Source: an uncultured Propionivibrio sp.
GTDB lineage: Bacteria > Pseudomonadota > Gammaproteobacteria > Burkholderiales > Rhodocyclaceae
DNA length: 64,000 nucleotides
Reading direction: 5' to 3'
Assembly (NCBI RefSeq): GCF_963666255.1
Contig: NZ_OY762656.1
Location: 682,001 to 746,000 of the forward strand
In this document: positions 1 to 16,161 of the stretch, piece after piece
Layout of the letters: each line of letters starts with the position of its first letter
Position numbering within the stretch: the first letter of the stretch is position 1
Notes under the pieces: model-generated
The model's database searches: none
Told to the model about the DNA's origin: nothing
What the model saw: the letters and a program-made list of their open reading frames with translations, nothing else
Made by a program: the position numbers and the translations under genes

Positions 1-722
<722 letters not shown>

Positions 723-818
723 AACAACAACCTTTCAATATGAATTCAGTTGAAAACCGAGGCGGACGCCCCAGTCTTCGCGACCGCCCAACAGAGCGGC
801 CACTTACTTGAGCAGCAA

Positions 819-1196
819 TTAGGCTGCTTTGGGACGCTTCGTACCGTACTTCGAACGGCTCTGCTTACGGTCCTTGACGCCTTGCGTATCGAGCGAACCG
901 CGGACAGTGTGGTAACGCACACCCGGCAAGTCCTTCACCCGGCCGCCACGAATCAGGACCACCGAGTGCTCCTGCAGGTTGTGGCCTTCACCGCCGATAT
1001 ACGAGATGACTTCAAAACTGTTGGTCAGACGGACCTTGCAGACCTTACGCAGCGCGGAGTTCGGCTTCTTCGGCGTTGTCGTATACACGCGAGTGCACAC
1101 GCCACGCTTTTGCGGACAGTTCTGCAGCGCAGGAACCTTGCTCTTGCTGACGACTGCCTCACGCGGCTTACGCACCAGCTGGTTAATGGTTGGCAT
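819..1196 (-). CDS. rpsL: 30S ribosomal protein S12
   Basis: Decoding-centre protein, 125 residues, starting [21 protein letters not shown] longer in-frame reading (to 1289) exists, but the extra 31 residues have no counterpart in S12, and AGGGAT sits just upstream of the ATG at 1196. The two lysines classically altered in streptomycin-resistant mutants are wild type ([11 protein letters not shown] and [10 protein letters not shown]). The gene follows rpoC after 169 bases, in which I saw no convincing promoter or terminator. Confidence 0.98.
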   Translation of the reverse strand: MPTINQLVRKPREAVVSKSKVPALQNCPQKRGVCTRVYTTTPKKPNSALRKVCKVRLTNSFEVISYIGGEGHNLQEHSVVLIRGGRVKDLPGVRYHTVRGSLDTQGVKDRKQSRSKYGTKRPKAA

Positions 1197-1365
1197 ATTT
1201 CTATCCCTATTCAACCTGTGACACAGCGCCCCGAAGAAGCGGCTGCACCACAAACACCCCAAGGCGAACCAAAGTCCGCCCTGGCACATTTTTTATAAAA
1301 AGCATGGGCAATGATTAGCCTATGCCGACAAAGACCGGGGATTCTATGAGCAATCAACCCCCAAG

Positions 1366-4300
1366 TCAACCCGCTGCGGAATCCGTTCCGGCCTCGCTAA
1401 CCGTCGGCGCCACCGATTCCTCGATGACGTCCGGCGCGAGATCGAAACCGGAAGCATTGCTCTTGCGCATCCGGTGATACGCCAGACCGGTACCCGCCGG
1501 AATCAGGCGACCAACGATGACGTTCTCCTTCAAACCGCGCAATTCGTCGCGCTTGCCCATGATCGCAGCCTCGGTGAGCACACGCGTGGTTTCCTGGAAC
1601 GATGCGGCGGAGATGAAGGAATCCGTCGACAGCGACGCCTTCGTGATACCCAACAGCACAGGTTCGTAGGTTGCCGGCAACTTGCCCGCCTCGAGCGCAT
1701 CGTTCTCGTCAAGCAGATGCGCCTTCTCCACCTGTTCGCCGCGAATGAACTTGGTATCGCCCGGATCGACAACGATTGCACGGCGGAGCATCTGACGGAC
1801 GATCACTTCGATGTGCTTGTCATTGATCTTCACACCCTGCAGACGGTAAACGTCCTGCACTTCGTCGGTGATGTAGATTGACAGCGCCTCGACGCCCTGC
1901 AGACGCAGGATGTCATGCGGATCCGGCGCACCGTCGACGATCATTTCGCCCTTGTTGACGACCTGGCCGTCGTGCACCAGAACGTGCTTGTCCTTCGGGA
2001 TCAGGTATTCGTGCGTGGCACCTTCGAGATCGGTAATGATCAAGCGCTGCTTGCCCTTGGTGTCCTTACCGAACGAAATCGTGCCGGTGAATTCGGCCAG
2101 CATGCCGGCATCTTTCGGCGTACGCGCTTCGAACAGCTCCGCCACACGCGGCAGACCGCCGGTAATGTCGCGGGTCTTGGCCGATTCCTGCGGCAGACGC
2201 GCCAGCACGTCGCCGACCGAAATCTGCTGGCCGTCGACCACATTGATGATGGCGCCCACTTGGAAGGTGATCGTCACCGCATGGTCGCTGCCGTGCATGC
2301 GCACTTCTTCGCCGTTAGCGTCGTACAGCTTGACCTGCGGGCGCAGGCCCTTGCTCGGCGCTTTGCCGCCGCGCTTCGGATCGATGACGACGAGCGTCGA
2401 CAGGCCCGTCACTTCGTCGATCTGCTTGGCGACCGTCACACCCTCTTCGACGTTCTCGAACTTCACGAGACCGGCGTATTCGGCGATGATCGGCCGGGTG
2501 TGCGGGTCCCAAGTGGCCAGCTTCGCGCCCGCCTTGACTTGCTGACCATCCGACACCTGCAGCGTCGAGCCGTACGGCACCTTATGACGCTCACGCTCGC
2601 GGCCGTTGTCGTCGGCGATTACCACCTCGCCCGAACGGGTGATGACGATCTTCTCGTCCTTGGCGCTCGTGACGTAACGCATGGTCGCCGTAAAGCGCAC
2701 CACACCGGCACTCTTCGTCTCGACCTGACTGGCCACTGCTGCCCGCGACGCGGCACCACCGACGTGGAATGTCCGCATCGTCAACTGCGTACCCGGTTCA
2801 CCGATCGACTGGGCGGCGATGACGCCGACAGCCTCGCCGACGTTGACCAGGGCACCGCGACCGAGGTCGCGACCATAGCAATTGGCGCACAGGCCATAGC
2901 GTGTTTCGCAGGTCAGCGGCGTGCGCACGCGCACTTCGTCAATGCCGAGCTTGTCGATCAGATCGCAGAGATCTTCGTTGATCAGGGTACCGGCCTCGAT
3001 GACCGTTTCATCGGTTTCCGGATCGGCAACGTCATTGATCGTCACGCGACCGAGGATGCGCTCGCGCAGAGGCTCGATCACTTCACCGCCTTCGATCAGC
3101 GCCTTCATCGTCACGCCGTTCTGCGTGCCGCAATCCTCTTCGATGACGACGAGATCCTGCGTCACGTCAACCAGACGCCGCGTCAGGTAACCCGAGTTCG
3201 CCGTCTTCAAGGCGGTATCAGCCAGACCCTTCCGCGCACCGTGCGTCGAAATGAAGTACTGAAGAACGTTCAGGCCTTCGCGGAAGTTCGTTGTAATCGG
3301 CGTTTCGATAATCGAGCCGTCCGGCTTCGCCATCAGGCCACGCATACCGGCCAACTGGCGGATCTGGGCGGCGGAACCCCGGGCACCGGAGTCAGCCATC
3401 ATGTAGATCGAATTGAACGATTCCTGCTTGACCGTCTTGCCCTGGTAATCGACGACTTCTTCCTGACCCAGTTGCTCCATCATCACCTTGGCAACCTGGT
3501 CGCCGGTGCGGCCCCAGATATCGACGACCTTGTTATAGCGTTCGCCATTGGTCACGAGACCATTGGTGTATTGGCTCTCGATCTCCTTCACTTCCTTCTC
3601 GGCAGCGGCGATGATCTCCGGCTTTTGCGTAGGAACCAGCATGTCGTCGGAACAGATCGAGATACCGGCGCGCGTCGCCAGACGGTAGCCGTTCTGCATC
3701 AGCTTGTCGGCGAACACCACGGTTTCCTTGAGACCGCAGCGACGGAAGGCAGTGTTGATCAGGCGGGAAATTTCCTTCTTCTTCAGCGGCCGGTCGAGCA
3801 CGCTGAACGGCAGACCCTTGGGCAGGATTTCCGACAGCAAAGCACGGCCGGCGGTCGTGTTGTAGCGCGTCAGCTTTTCCTTCCAGTTGCCTTCCTCATC
3901 CTTGACCTGCTCCTTGATACGCACCGAGATCTTGGCGTGCAGATCAAGTTCACCGGCGCTCAAAGCGCGCGTGATTTCAGCGAGGTCGGCAAACGACATG
4001 CCCTCGCCGCGAGCATTGATGCGGTCGCGGGTGGCGTAGTAGAGACCGAGAACGATATCCTGCGACGGCACAATGATAGGGTCGCCGTTCGCCGGCGACA
4101 GCACGTTGTTCGACGCCAGCATCAGCGTCCGCGCTTCCATCTGCGCCTCGAGCGACAGCGGCACGTGCACGGCCATCTGGTCACCGTCGAAGTCGGCGTT
4201 GAACGCCGCGCAGACGAGCGGATGCAACTGGATCGCCTTACCTTCGATCAGGGTCGGTTCGAACGCCTGGATACCGAGACGGTGCAGCGTCGGCGCACGG

Positions 4301-5574
4301 TTGAGCATGATCGGATGTTCGCGGATCACCTCTTCGAGGATGTCCCACACCACCGGCTCCTGCATTTCAACCATCTTCTTGGCTTGCTTGATCGTCGTCG
4401 CCAGCCCCATCAGTTCAAGCTTGTTAAAGATGAAGGGTTTGAACAACTCGAGCGCCATCAGCTTCGGCAAACCGCACTGATGCAGCTTGAGTTGCGGACC
4501 GACGACGATGACCGAACGGCCTGAGTAGTCGACACGCTTACCGAGCAGGTTCTGACGGAAACGACCGCCCTTGCCCTTGATCATGTCAGCCAGCGACTTG
4601 AGCGGACGCTTGTTCGCGCCGGTCATGGCCTTACCGCGACGACCGTTGTCGAGCAGCGAATCGACGGCCTCCTGCAGCATGCGCTTCTCGTTGCGCACGA
4701 TGATTTCCGGCGCCTTGAGTTCGAGCAGCCGCTTCAGGCGGTTGTTACGGTTGATGACGCGACGATAGAGATCGTTCAGATCAGAGGTCGCGAAACGGCC
4801 ACCGTCAAGCGGCACCAGCGGACGCAGATCCGGCGGCAACACCGGCAGCACTTCGAGAATCATCCACTCGGGCTTGATCCCGGACTTCTGGAAGCCTTCG
4901 AGGATCTTCAGGCGCTTCGAATACTTTTTGCTCTTCGTTTCCGAGGAGGTCGTCTCAAGCTCGGCGCGCAGGCGGTCGACTTCGGAATTGATGTCAATCG
5001 AACGCAGCAACTCGCGAATCCCTTCGGCGCCCATGGCTGCCTGGAATTCGTCGCCGTGCTCTTCCATGATTTCGAGGTACTGGTCCTCGGTCAGCAACTG
5101 AGCGCGCTGCAGATTGGCCACCATGCCGGGATCGCAGACGACGAAGGCCTCGAAATAAAGCACGCGCTCGATGTCGCGCAGCGTCATGTCGAGCACCATG
5201 CCGAGACGGCTCGGCAGGCTCTTCAGGAACCAGATGTGGGCGACCGGCGAGGCCAGTTCAATGTGAGCCATACGCTCACGGCGAACCTTCGACAGTGTCA
5301 CTTCGACGCCGCATTTCTCGCAGATCACGCCGCGGTGTTTGAGTCGCTTGTATTTGCCGCACAGGCACTCGTAATCCTTGATCGGGCCGAAGATCTTGGC
5401 GCAGAACAGACCATCGCGCTCAGGCTTGAAGGTCCGGTAGTTGATCGTCTCCGGCTTCTTGACTTCGCCGTAAGACCAAGAGCGGATCTTGTCCGGCGAG
5501 GCCAAGCCGATGGTAATCGCATCGAATTGTTCTTCCTGCGTTACCTGTTTGAACAAATCAAGCAGTGCTTTCAT
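1366..5574 (-). CDS. rpoC: DNA-directed RNA polymerase subunit beta'
   Basis: Largest RNA polymerase subunit, 1402 residues, close to the usual proteobacterial length. Landmarks: zinc-binding cysteines at C70, C72, C85 and C88; the catalytic Mg-binding loop NADFDGDQ at about 459-466; and the second zinc site with [15 protein letters not shown] near the middle. The start ATG at 5574 has GGAG 7 bases upstream. The last residues are acidic and Ala-rich and vary between species. It follows rpoB after 88 bases containing a GC-rich hairpin. Long reading frames on the opposite strand are by-products of GC-rich codons. Confidence 0.99.
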   Translation of the reverse strand: MKALLDLFKQVTQEEQFDAITIGLASPDKIRSWSYGEVKKPETINYRTFKPERDGLFCAKIFGPIKDYECLCGKYKRLKHRGVICEKCGVEVTLSKVRRERMAHIELASPVAHIWFLKSLPSRLGMVLDMTLRDIERVLYFEAFVVCDPGMVANLQRAQLLTEDQYLEIMEEHGDEFQAAMGAEGIRELLRSIDINSEVDRLRAELETTSSETKSKKYSKRLKILEGFQKSGIKPEWMILEVLPVLPPDLRPLVPLDGGRFATSDLNDLYRRVINRNNRLKRLLELKAPEIIVRNEKRMLQEAVDSLLDNGRRGKAMTGANKRPLKSLADMIKGKGGRFRQNLLGKRVDYSGRSVIVVGPQLKLHQCGLPKLMALELFKPFIFNKLELMGLATTIKQAKKMVEMQEPVVWDILEEVIREHPIMLNRAPTLHRLGIQAFEPTLIEGKAIQLHPLVCAAFNADFDGDQMAVHVPLSLEAQMEARTLMLASNNVLSPANGDPIIVPSQDIVLGLYYATRDRINARGEGMSFADLAEITRALSAGELDLHAKISVRIKEQVKDEEGNWKEKLTRYNTTAGRALLSEILPKGLPFSVLDRPLKKKEISRLINTAFRRCGLKETVVFADKLMQNGYRLATRAGISICSDDMLVPTQKPEIIAAAEKEVKEIESQYTNGLVTNGERYNKVVDIWGRTGDQVAKVMMEQLGQEEVVDYQGKTVKQESFNSIYMMADSGARGSAAQIRQLAGMRGLMAKPDGSIIETPITTNFREGLNVLQYFISTHGARKGLADTALKTANSGYLTRRLVDVTQDLVVIEEDCGTQNGVTMKALIEGGEVIEPLRERILGRVTINDVADPETDETVIEAGTLINEDLCDLIDKLGIDEVRVRTPLTCETRYGLCANCYGRDLGRGALVNVGEAVGVIAAQSIGEPGTQLTMRTFHVGGAASRAAVASQVETKSAGVVRFTATMRYVTSAKDEKIVITRSGEVVIADDNGRERERHKVPYGSTLQVSDGQQVKAGAKLATWDPHTRPIIAEYAGLVKFENVEEGVTVAKQIDEVTGLSTLVVIDPKRGGKAPSKGLRPQVKLYDANGEEVRMHGSDHAVTITFQVGAIINVVDGQQISVGDVLARLPQESAKTRDITGGLPRVAELFEARTPKDAGMLAEFTGTISFGKDTKGKQRLIITDLEGATHEYLIPKDKHVLVHDGQVVNKGEMIVDGAPDPHDILRLQGVEALSIYITDEVQDVYRLQGVKINDKHIEVIVRQMLRRAIVVDPGDTKFIRGEQVEKAHLLDENDALEAGKLPATYEPVLLGITKASLSTDSFISAASFQETTRVLTEAAIMGKRDELRGLKENVIVGRLIPAGTGLAYHRMRKSNASGFDLAPDVIEESVAPTVSEAGTDSAAG

Positions 5575-5612
5575 TTTTCACTCCGTTCGGGGTGACAACC
5601 CACATTCCTCAA

Positions 5613-5635
5613 GGCTGCCGCCGACGGCGGCAGCC
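5613..5635 (-). other. Intercistronic hairpin between rpoB and rpoC
   Basis: Perfect inverted repeat GGCTGCCGCC / GGCGGCAGCC with a 3-base loop in the rpoB-rpoC gap, with no T-run. It probably affects mRNA stability or partial attenuation (inference). Confidence 0.5.
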
Positions 5636-5662
5636 ACTGTTTCTTTCACGCGTCGTGCTGTC

Positions 5663-9946
<4,284 letters not shown>

Positions 9947-10130
9947 GTTTGCTCCGAGCTCAGAAAGCACAATCCTCTAGCGCACCCATCAGCGGGGAGA
10001 AATTCACTGACAGGAGGCAATGGACAAATACAAGGGCGCGCCGTCACTTCACACGCGCTTGTCTTTGCTCACTACCCAGCGCTACTGAAACGGGAAACAG
10101 CTTCTTGTGAAGTCGTTTCCGGAAAAGCAC

Positions 10131-10163
10131 AAAAGGGCTGGCGGTCCCAAGGACAGCCAGCCC
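10131..10163 (-). terminator. Attenuator hairpin between rplL and rpoB
   Basis: On the minus strand GGGCTGGC-GTCC pairs with GGAC-GCCAGCCC around a short loop, followed by TTTTGTGCTTTT. The position in the rplL-rpoB gap matches the partial terminator that lowers rpoBC transcription relative to the L7/L12 operon in E. coli. Structure is seen; efficiency is inferred. Confidence 0.75.
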
Positions 10164-10180
10164 AGCTGAAAAAGCTGAAA

Positions 10181-10555
<375 letters not shown>

Positions 10556-10617
10556 AATCAAATACTCCTAAATCCGGATACGAAAAAAAGCAGTCTATGT
10601 AGTGCGGTGCAAGTCGA

Positions 10618-11115
10618 TCAAGCAGTCGCTTCTTCGCGTTGCTTGGCCAGAGCGCCCAGCGCGACGGCGAAGCCGGAAACCGGCGCCTTCATCACACCCA
10701 GCAACTTGGCGAGCAGTTCTTCGCGGCTCGGGATCGACGCGAGCGCTTGCACGCCAGCCTTGTCGAGCACCTTACCGGCATAAGAACCCGCCTTCAGCAC
10801 CAACTTGTCGTTGGTCTTCGCGAAATCGTTCAACACCTTCGCCGCAGCCACCGGATCAGCGGAAATACCGTAGATCAGGGGACCTTTCATTTGCGGTGCG
10901 AGATCAGCGAACGCGCTGCCCTCGACGGCACGGCGCACCAAGGTGTTCTTCAGCACGCGCAGATAAACGCCAGACTTGCGCGCCTGAGCCCGCAGCTTCG
11001 TGAGGTGAGCCACCTCGATCCCGCTGTACTCAGCCACGACGATTGTCTGGGCGTTAGCTACTTGTGCCGACACCTCAGCCACGACGGCTTTTTTGTCATC
11101 AAGATTAAGACCCAT
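10618..11115 (-). CDS. rplJ: 50S ribosomal protein L10
   Basis: Stalk base protein that binds the L7/L12 dimers and 23S rRNA, and represses its own operon by binding the rplJ leader. The 165-residue product begins [16 protein letters not shown]; the basic segment KNTLVRRA and the C-terminal L12-binding helix are present. A strong AGGAGGA lies before the ATG. The 272-base leader upstream carries the conserved L10-binding motif annotated separately. Confidence 0.98.
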   Translation of the reverse strand: MGLNLDDKKAVVAEVSAQVANAQTIVVAEYSGIEVAHLTKLRAQARKSGVYLRVLKNTLVRRAVEGSAFADLAPQMKGPLIYGISADPVAAAKVLNDFAKTNDKLVLKAGSYAGKVLDKAGVQALASIPSREELLAKLLGVMKAPVSGFAVALGALAKQREEATA

Positions 11116-11235
11116 GGGTCTTTCCTCCTATCAAGTCAACATGCAACGGAAACTTTCGCTCCCGTCACTCCCACGGCGACCTGAACCAGGAGCACCGGCA
11201 GTACAGTTAGCACTGCCAAACAATCCTGTTTCGGG

Positions 11236-11306
11236 GTACACCGTCTACGCAGGCCGCTCATACACTTAAGTCCTCGGGGAGACCCCTCCGACACCTGCGG
11301 TCTTTG
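11236..11306 (-). promoter_or_regulatory. L10 autoregulatory mRNA leader
   Basis: On the minus strand the leader reads AAAGACCGCAGGTGTC, then about 40 bases later CCTGCGTAGACGGTG. These are the conserved blocks of the E. coli rplJ leader that binds L10(L12)4. Two segments and their spacing are seen; the binding function is carried over from the known element. Confidence 0.85.
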
Positions 11307-11356
11307 ACGATCTGCGAACCGATGTTGCCAGCCCACAGCCCAAAGTTAGTTCCGTA

Positions 11357-11372
11357 GCCCGCTCTCGCGGGC
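11357..11372 (-). other. Short hairpin downstream of rplA
   Basis: GCCCGC-GAGA-GCGGGC on the minus strand, 16-31 bases after the rplA stop, with no T-run. Possibly a weak terminator or processing stem before the rplJ leader. Confidence 0.35.
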
Positions 11373-11387
11373 CACGCCATTCAAAAA

Positions 11388-12077
11388 TTACAGCGACGTC
11401 GCGTCGACGCGAACGCCTGGGCCCATCGTGCTGGACACCGAAATCTTCTTCAGGTACTGGCCCTTCGAAGCCGCGGGCTTGGCCTTGACCAGCGCATCCA
11501 CCAGCGCCTTCAGGTTTTGCTCGAGCTGCTCGGGCGAGAAGGATGCGCGACCGATCGTGCTATGAACGATACCGCCCTTGTCGGTCCGGTACTGCACTTG
11601 ACCCGCCTTGGCGTTCTTGACCGCGCCGGCGACATCCATTGTCACCGTGCCGACTTTCGGGTTCGGCATCAAACCGCGCGGGCCCAGAATCTGGCCGAGC
11701 TGTCCGACGACGCGCATCGAATCCGGCGTGGCGACGACCACGTCAAAATTGATATTGCCGGCCTTGACTTCAGCAGCGAGGTCGTCAAAACCGACGATAT
11801 CGGCACCCGCAGCCTTGGCGGCTTCAGCCTTGTCGCCTTGGGCGAACACGGCGACGCGCACGGTCTTGCCGGTACCGGCGGGCAGAACGACGGAGCCACG
11901 GACCAGTTGATCCGACTTGCGCGCGTCGATGCCGAGGCAGACAGCGATATCGATCGATTCGTCAAACTTGGCCGTCGCGAATTCCTTGGCCAGCTTCAGC
12001 GCGTCAGCGACGGCATAGTTCTTGGCGTTATCGACCTTGCCTTGCAGGGCCTTTTGGCGCTTGGTAATCGTTGCCAT
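11388..12077 (-). CDS. rplA: 50S ribosomal protein L1
   Basis: Large-subunit protein of the mobile L1 stalk and translational regulator of the rplKA operon. The 229-residue product starts [15 protein letters not shown]; a longer in-frame reading of 22 codons overlaps rplK and has no family counterpart. The signature [16 protein letters not shown] is intact. Its ATG lies 1 base after the rplK stop, so translation is probably coupled. Confidence 0.98.
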   Translation of the reverse strand: MATITKRQKALQGKVDNAKNYAVADALKLAKEFATAKFDESIDIAVCLGIDARKSDQLVRGSVVLPAGTGKTVRVAVFAQGDKAEAAKAAGADIVGFDDLAAEVKAGNINFDVVVATPDSMRVVGQLGQILGPRGLMPNPKVGTVTMDVAGAVKNAKAGQVQYRTDKGGIVHSTIGRASFSPEQLEQNLKALVDALVKAKPAASKGQYLKKISVSSTMGPGVRVDATSL

Positions 12078-12078
12078 C

Positions 12079-12510
12079 TCAGAGGCCCTCCACCGTGATG
12101 CCCATCGAGCGGGCGCTGCCAGCGATCGTGCGCACAGCCGCATCCATGTCGGCGGCGGTCAGATCGGGCATTTTTTGCGTGGCAATCGCCTCGCACTGGG
12201 CGCGGGTCAGCTTGCCAACCTTGTCGGTGTGAGGCTTGGGACTGCCCTTCTGAATGCCGGCGGCCTTTTTGATCAGGATCGTTGCCGGCGGCGTCTTCAT
12301 GATGAAGGTGAAGCTCTTGTCCGCGAATGCGGTAATCACCACAGGAATCGGCAGACCCGGCTCCAAGCCCTGCGTCTGGGCGTTGAACGCCTTGCAGAAT
12401 TCCATGATGTTCAGACCACGCTGACCCAGCGCGGGACCGATGGGAGGCGACGGATTCGCCTTGCCCGCCGGCACTTGCAGCTTGATAAAGCCGACAATTT
12501 TCTTTGCCAC
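12079..12510 (-). CDS. rplK: 50S ribosomal protein L11
   Basis: GTPase-centre protein of the large subunit and activator of RelA-dependent stringent signalling, 143 residues starting [19 protein letters not shown]. The conserved [19 protein letters not shown] block and the RNA-binding C-terminal domain are present. It is followed directly by rplA. The 132-base gap to nusG holds two GC-rich hairpins without T-runs. Confidence 0.98.
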   Translation of the reverse strand: MAKKIVGFIKLQVPAGKANPSPPIGPALGQRGLNIMEFCKAFNAQTQGLEPGLPIPVVITAFADKSFTFIMKTPPATILIKKAAGIQKGSPKPHTDKVGKLTRAQCEAIATQKMPDLTAADMDAAVRTIAGSARSMGITVEGL

Positions 12511-12642
12511 GGCAATACTCCTTTATCGGGTACGAACGCGCCAAAAGGCGCTCCCCATTAACAACCATAGCGGCCCGAGGGCCGCGCTTCTAACGACCCC
12601 GGCATCACGCCGGGCGGTCGCATCCTGCAAGAGCCAAGCCGA

Positions 12643-13176
12643 TCAACTTTTCTCGACCTGGCCAAACTCCAACTCCACCGGCGTCGCACGACCAAAAATG
12701 GTCACCGACACCCGCAGACGATTCTTTTCATAGTTAACATGCTCTACCGTGCCGTTGAAATCGGTGAACGGACCATCCTTGACGCGAACGATCTCACCCG
12801 GTTCGAACAACACCTTGGGACGCGGCTTCTCAACCCCGTCCTGCATCTGCTGCATGATTTTTTCGACTTCCTTCTCGGAAATCGGCGTCGGGCGATTCGC
12901 CGTGCCACCGACGAAGCCGGTCACTTTCGGCGTGCTCTTCACGAGGTGCCAGCTCTCGTCGTTCATTTCCATTTCGACGAGCACATAGCCCGGGAAGAAC
13001 TTCCGCTCGGAAATGCTCTTCTGGCCCGACTTCAGTTCGACGACTTCTTCGACCGGCACCAACACCTGGCCGAAGGCATCCTGCATGCCGTTGCGGGCAA
13101 TGCGCTCAACCAGCGCCCGCTGCACGCTTTTCTCGAAACCAGAATAGGCATGAACCACATACCAACGCTTGCTCAT
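12643..13176 (-). CDS. nusG: Transcription termination/antitermination factor NusG
   Basis: Binds RNA polymerase and couples it to Rho or to the ribosome. The 177-residue product starts [19 protein letters not shown]. It contains the NGN domain, then a KOW motif near the C-terminus ([19 protein letters not shown]). The ATG overlaps the secE stop as ATGA (13173-13176), which fixes the start against a 13-codon longer reading. Confidence 0.98.
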   Translation of the reverse strand: MSKRWYVVHAYSGFEKSVQRALVERIARNGMQDAFGQVLVPVEEVVELKSGQKSISERKFFPGYVLVEMEMNDESWHLVKSTPKVTGFVGGTANRPTPISEKEVEKIMQQMQDGVEKPRPKVLFEPGEIVRVKDGPFTDFNGTVEHVNYEKNRLRVSVTIFGRATPVELEFGQVEKS

Positions 13177-13526
13177 GACTTTCTCCACTGGAGAATGAGG
13201 TCGTACAACGCCCACTCGATGCTCTTATCGGTAACCCAGAGGAAAATCGCCATGATGACCATAAAGGCAAAAACCAGCCCGGTCGTCTGCAAGGTTTCCT
13301 TGCGCGTGGGCCACACCACTTTCTTTGCCTCAGCAGTGGATTCCTTGGCGAAACTGAAGAACTCTCGCCCCGCCTCGGTTTGCCAGGCAAGCGCCGCAGA
13401 CGCGGCGACGCCGGCCAACACAGCCAGCACGCGGATAATCATGGCCTGTTCGCCAAGCAGGTAGAAACCCGCCACGCCGACAACCAGCAACAACAGCGCC
13501 AACGCAAACTTGATCTTATCGGCCAT
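13173..13526 (-). CDS. secE: Preprotein translocase subunit SecE
   Basis: Essential clamp subunit of the SecYEG channel, 117 residues. Three predicted membrane segments (about 5-24, 27-47 and 83-103) resemble the three-helix SecE of enterobacteria. The conserved cytoplasmic amphipathic segment [17 protein letters not shown] precedes the last helix. Located between tRNA-Trp and nusG as in E. coli. Confidence 0.97.
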   Translation of the reverse strand: MADKIKFALALLLLVVGVAGFYLLGEQAMIIRVLAVLAGVAASAALAWQTEAGREFFSFAKESTAEAKKVVWPTRKETLQTTGLVFAFMVIMAIFLWVTDKSIEWALYDLILQWRKS

Positions 13527-13550
13527 TGATTCGCTTGATCAATTAAAGAG

Positions 13551-13626
13551 TGGCAGGGGCAGAGGGTCTCGAACCCCCGACCTTCGGTTTTGGAGACCGA
13601 CGCTCTGCCAATTGAGCTATGCCCCT
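13551..13626 (-). tRNA. tRNA-Trp (anticodon CCA)
   Basis: 76 bases with encoded CCA end. Acceptor AGGGGCA pairs with TGCCCCT, anticodon loop CTCCAAA, T-arm GGTTCGA. It lies between tuf and secE, as in the classical tufB-trpT-secE arrangement. Confidence 0.97.
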
Positions 13627-13638
13627 GCAGCAGAGACA

Positions 13639-13661
13639 GAGGCGTTCGGGTAGAACGCCTC
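13639..13661 (-). terminator. Hairpin after tuf
   Basis: GAGGCGTTC / GAACGCCTC with a 5-base loop, 18-40 bases after the tuf stop and before tRNA-Trp. The downstream bases (TGTCTCTGCT) are only modestly T-rich, so this may be a partial terminator or an RNase processing site. Confidence 0.45.
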
Positions 13662-13678
13662 CTTGTTTGTTACATCAA

Positions 13679-14869
13679 TTACTCGATGATTTTGGCGACG
13701 ACGCCGGCACCGACGGTACGACCACCTTCGCGGATGGCGAAACGCAGACCTTCTTCCATCGCGATCGGGCAGATCAGCTTCACCGTCATCTGGATGTTGT
13801 CGCCAGGCATCACCATCTCCGTGCCTTCCGGCAGCGAGATCGCACCCGTCACGTCCGTCGTACGGAAGTAGAACTGCGGACGGTAGTTGTTGAAGAACGG
13901 CGTGTGACGACCACCTTCGTCCTTCGACAGCACATACACCTCACCCGTGAAGTGCGTATGCGGCGTGATCGAACCCGGCTTCGCCAACACTTGGCCACGT
14001 TCAACTTCTTCACGCTTCGTGCCGCGCAGCAGAACGCCAACGTTGTCCCCAGCCTGACCCTGGTCAAGCAGCTTGCGGAACATTTCAACGCCCGTGCAGG
14101 TCGTCTTCACCGTCGGCTTGATACCAACAATTTCGATTTCCTCGCCAACCTTGACGATCCCGCGTTCAACACGGCCCGTCACCACCGTACCACGACCCGA
14201 AATCGAGAACACGTCTTCGATCGGCAGCAGGAACGGCTTGTCAACCGTACGCTCCGGCGTCGGAATGTAGCTGTCCAGCGCAGCCGCCAGCGCCATGATC
14301 GCGCCTTCGCCCAGATCGCTCGTGTCGCCTTCCAGCGCCTTCAGCGCCGATCCCTTGACGATAGGAATGTCGTCGCCAGGGAATTCGTACTTCGACAGCA
14401 GCTCGCGAACTTCCATTTCAACCAGTTCGAGCAACTCAGCATCGTCCACCATGTCGCACTTGTTCATGAACACGATGATGTACGGAACACCCACCTGACG
14501 CGCCAGCAGAATGTGCTCACGCGTTTGCGGCATCGGACCGTCAGCCGCCGACACCACCAGGATCGCGCCGTCCATCTGCGCAGCACCCGTAATCATGTTC
14601 TTGATGTAGTCAGCGTGGCCCGGGCAGTCAACGTGCGCGTAGTGACGCGTCGCCGTCTCGTATTCCACGTGCGCCGTGTTGATCGTAATGCCGCGCGCCT
14701 TCTCTTCCGGCGCCGCGTCAATCTGGTCGTAGGCCTTCGCCTCACCACCAAACTTCTTCGACAAGATCGTCGTGATCGCCGCCGTCAGCGTCGTCTTACC
14801 ATGGTCAACGTGACCAATCGTGCCGACATTCACGTGCGGCTTCGTACGTTCAAATTTTGCCTTAGCCAT
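13679..14869 (-). CDS. tuf: Elongation factor Tu
   Basis: GTPase delivering aminoacyl-tRNA to the ribosome, 396 residues, standard length. Motifs: P-loop [15 protein letters not shown], switch [18 protein letters not shown] and SAL-type guanine-recognition motifs. Domains 2 and 3 follow in the usual order. It lies downstream of tRNA-Thr as tufB does in E. coli; a second tuf copy, common after fusA, would be outside the window. Confidence 0.98.
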   Translation of the reverse strand: MAKAKFERTKPHVNVGTIGHVDHGKTTLTAAITTILSKKFGGEAKAYDQIDAAPEEKARGITINTAHVEYETATRHYAHVDCPGHADYIKNMITGAAQMDGAILVVSAADGPMPQTREHILLARQVGVPYIIVFMNKCDMVDDAELLELVEMEVRELLSKYEFPGDDIPIVKGSALKALEGDTSDLGEGAIMALAAALDSYIPTPERTVDKPFLLPIEDVFSISGRGTVVTGRVERGIVKVGEEIEIVGIKPTVKTTCTGVEMFRKLLDQGQAGDNVGVLLRGTKREEVERGQVLAKPGSITPHTHFTGEVYVLSKDEGGRHTPFFNNYRPQFYFRTTDVTGAISLPEGTEMVMPGDNIQMTVKLICPIAMEEGLRFAIREGGRTVGAGVVAKIIE

Positions 14870-14908
14870 AGCCGGTACCTCGATACGTTAAAAATAAAGG
14901 CCAATTCG

Positions 14909-14983
<75 letters not shown>

Positions 14984-15013
14984 GCCCTGCTTGTCGTAAA
15001 ACCTGCCGCAACA

Positions 15014-15087
15014 TGGAGCGGGTGAAGGGAATCGAACCCTCGTCTTAAGCTTGGAAGGCTTCAGCTCTACCATTGAGCTACACCCGC
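15014..15087 (-). tRNA. tRNA-Gly (anticodon TCC)
   Basis: 74 bases including CCA; acceptor GCGGGTG pairs with CACCCGC, anticodon loop CTTCCAA. Second tRNA of the cluster. Confidence 0.97.
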
Positions 15088-15147
15088 GAAACCATCACCC
15101 CGCTGCAACCTACTAACTGCAATCACAACCAGACACGGCGGAATTCT

Positions 15148-15232
15148 TGGTGGAGGGAGAAGGATTCGAACCTTCGAAGGCAGAGCCGACAGATTTACAG
15201 TCTGTTCCCGTTGACCGCTTGGGTATCCCTCC
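15148..15232 (-). tRNA. tRNA-Tyr (anticodon GTA)
   Basis: 85 bases including CCA, class II with a long variable arm; acceptor GGAGGGA pairs with TCCCTCC, anticodon loop CTGTAAA. First gene of the tRNA-tuf transcription unit. Confidence 0.97.
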
Positions 15233-15247
15233 AACTCGGAACCTGCA

Positions 15248-15276
15248 AGTATGGTGCACCCGCCGCACGTTGTCAA
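15248..15276 (-). promoter_or_regulatory. Promoter of the tRNA-Tyr-Gly-Thr-tuf unit
   Basis: On the minus strand TTGACA, a 17-base spacer and CATACT, followed by a short stretch before the mature tRNA-Tyr. A perfect -35 box and good spacing fit a strong stable-RNA promoter. On the plus strand TAGAAT (15295-15300) may serve the divergent methyltransferase gene. Confidence 0.7.
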
Positions 15277-15351
15277 GTGCTTTTCCGATAAGTGTAGAAT
15301 TGTAGCAATATCTGCGCCTTGTTTCGAGATATTTTGACTTTTTTGCCATTC

Positions 15352-16161
15352 ATGCGCCCTGACAAACACACCCACGACACCGACGCCTCCGACGCAGCCC
15401 CACCCGTAGCCGCGAGCACACTGTTCCGACAAAGCGCCGTTCAGGGCGCCGCCGTCATCCTCGTCTTGTCGTTGGCCTGGCCCTATTTCGGACTCCGGGG
15501 CACCCCCCTTCCCTGGCCGGAGACAGCGCTCGGCATTGGCGCAGTCGCTCTGCTGCTCGCCCGCCTGAGCCGCCAACCCGCCTGGTGGCTCTGGATCCAC
15601 GCTTTATTTGCGCCGGCCGGCTGGGCCGTTTCGCGCCTGGACATTCCGCCCGGGTGGTTCCTGCTCGGTTTCATCGTGCTGTTGTTGTTCTTCCGCGGCG
15701 CCGCCAGCGGCCGCATTCCCTTGTATCTCAGTAACGCCGCCACCGTCGAAGCCCTTGGCGACATCTTCCGGCAAAACAAGGGACTGCGCTTTGTCGATCT
15801 CGGCGCGGGGATCGCCAGCACGCTTGTCCCGCTCGCTAGCGCCCTCCCCGACCGACAGTTCACTGGCGTCGAGAACGCGCCAGCGTCCTGGGCGATCGGG
15901 CGGATCCGCACGCGGCGCATCGCCAACGTGTTCTGGCGACATGCCAACCTCTGGGACCAAGCTTTGGCAGACTATGACGGCGTTTATGCCTTTCTCTCAC
16001 CCGCCCCGATGGCGGCGCTCTGGCAAAAGGCGCTGCGCGAAATGAAGCCGGGATCGCTTTTCGTCAGCAACTCTTTCGCCGTCCCGGATGTCTCTCCGAC
16101 CGAAATCGTCGAGATAAACGACACCCGCCAGACGCAGCTTTACTGTTACCGCATTCCCTAA
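15352..16161 (+). CDS. Membrane-anchored class I SAM-dependent methyltransferase-like protein
   Basis: Predicted 269-residue protein. The N-terminal third has hydrophobic segments (about residues 35-50, 60-73, 80-95 and 100-117). A soluble Rossmann domain follows, with a motif I-like glycine loop FVDLGAGIAST at 147-157 and an acidic residue at the next strand end (TGVENA). The C-terminus reads FVSNSFAVPD, as in small methyltransferases. Substrate unknown. I chose the ATG at 15352; a TTG 11 codons upstream would extend the reading and neither has a clear ribosome binding site. It is divergent from the tRNA cluster and its end overlaps the convergent response-regulator gene by 4 bases. Confidence 0.7.
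   Translation: MRPDKHTHDTDASDAAPPVAASTLFRQSAVQGAAVILVLSLAWPYFGLRGTPLPWPETALGIGAVALLLARLSRQPAWWLWIHALFAPAGWAVSRLDIPPGWFLLGFIVLLLFFRGAASGRIPLYLSNAATVEALGDIFRQNKGLRFVDLGAGIASTLVPLASALPDRQFTGVENAPASWAIGRIRTRRIANVFWRHANLWDQALADYDGVYAFLSPAPMAALWQKALREMKPGSLFVSNSFAVPDVSPTEIVEINDTRQTQLYCYRIP

Noticed and set aside
819-1196. Possible streptomycin-resistance changes in S12
   Set aside because: Both diagnostic lysines are wild type.
1197-1365. Promoter for the str operon in the rpoC-rpsL gap
   Set aside because: A TATAAA stretch exists, but no -35 box at 16-18 bases could be found.
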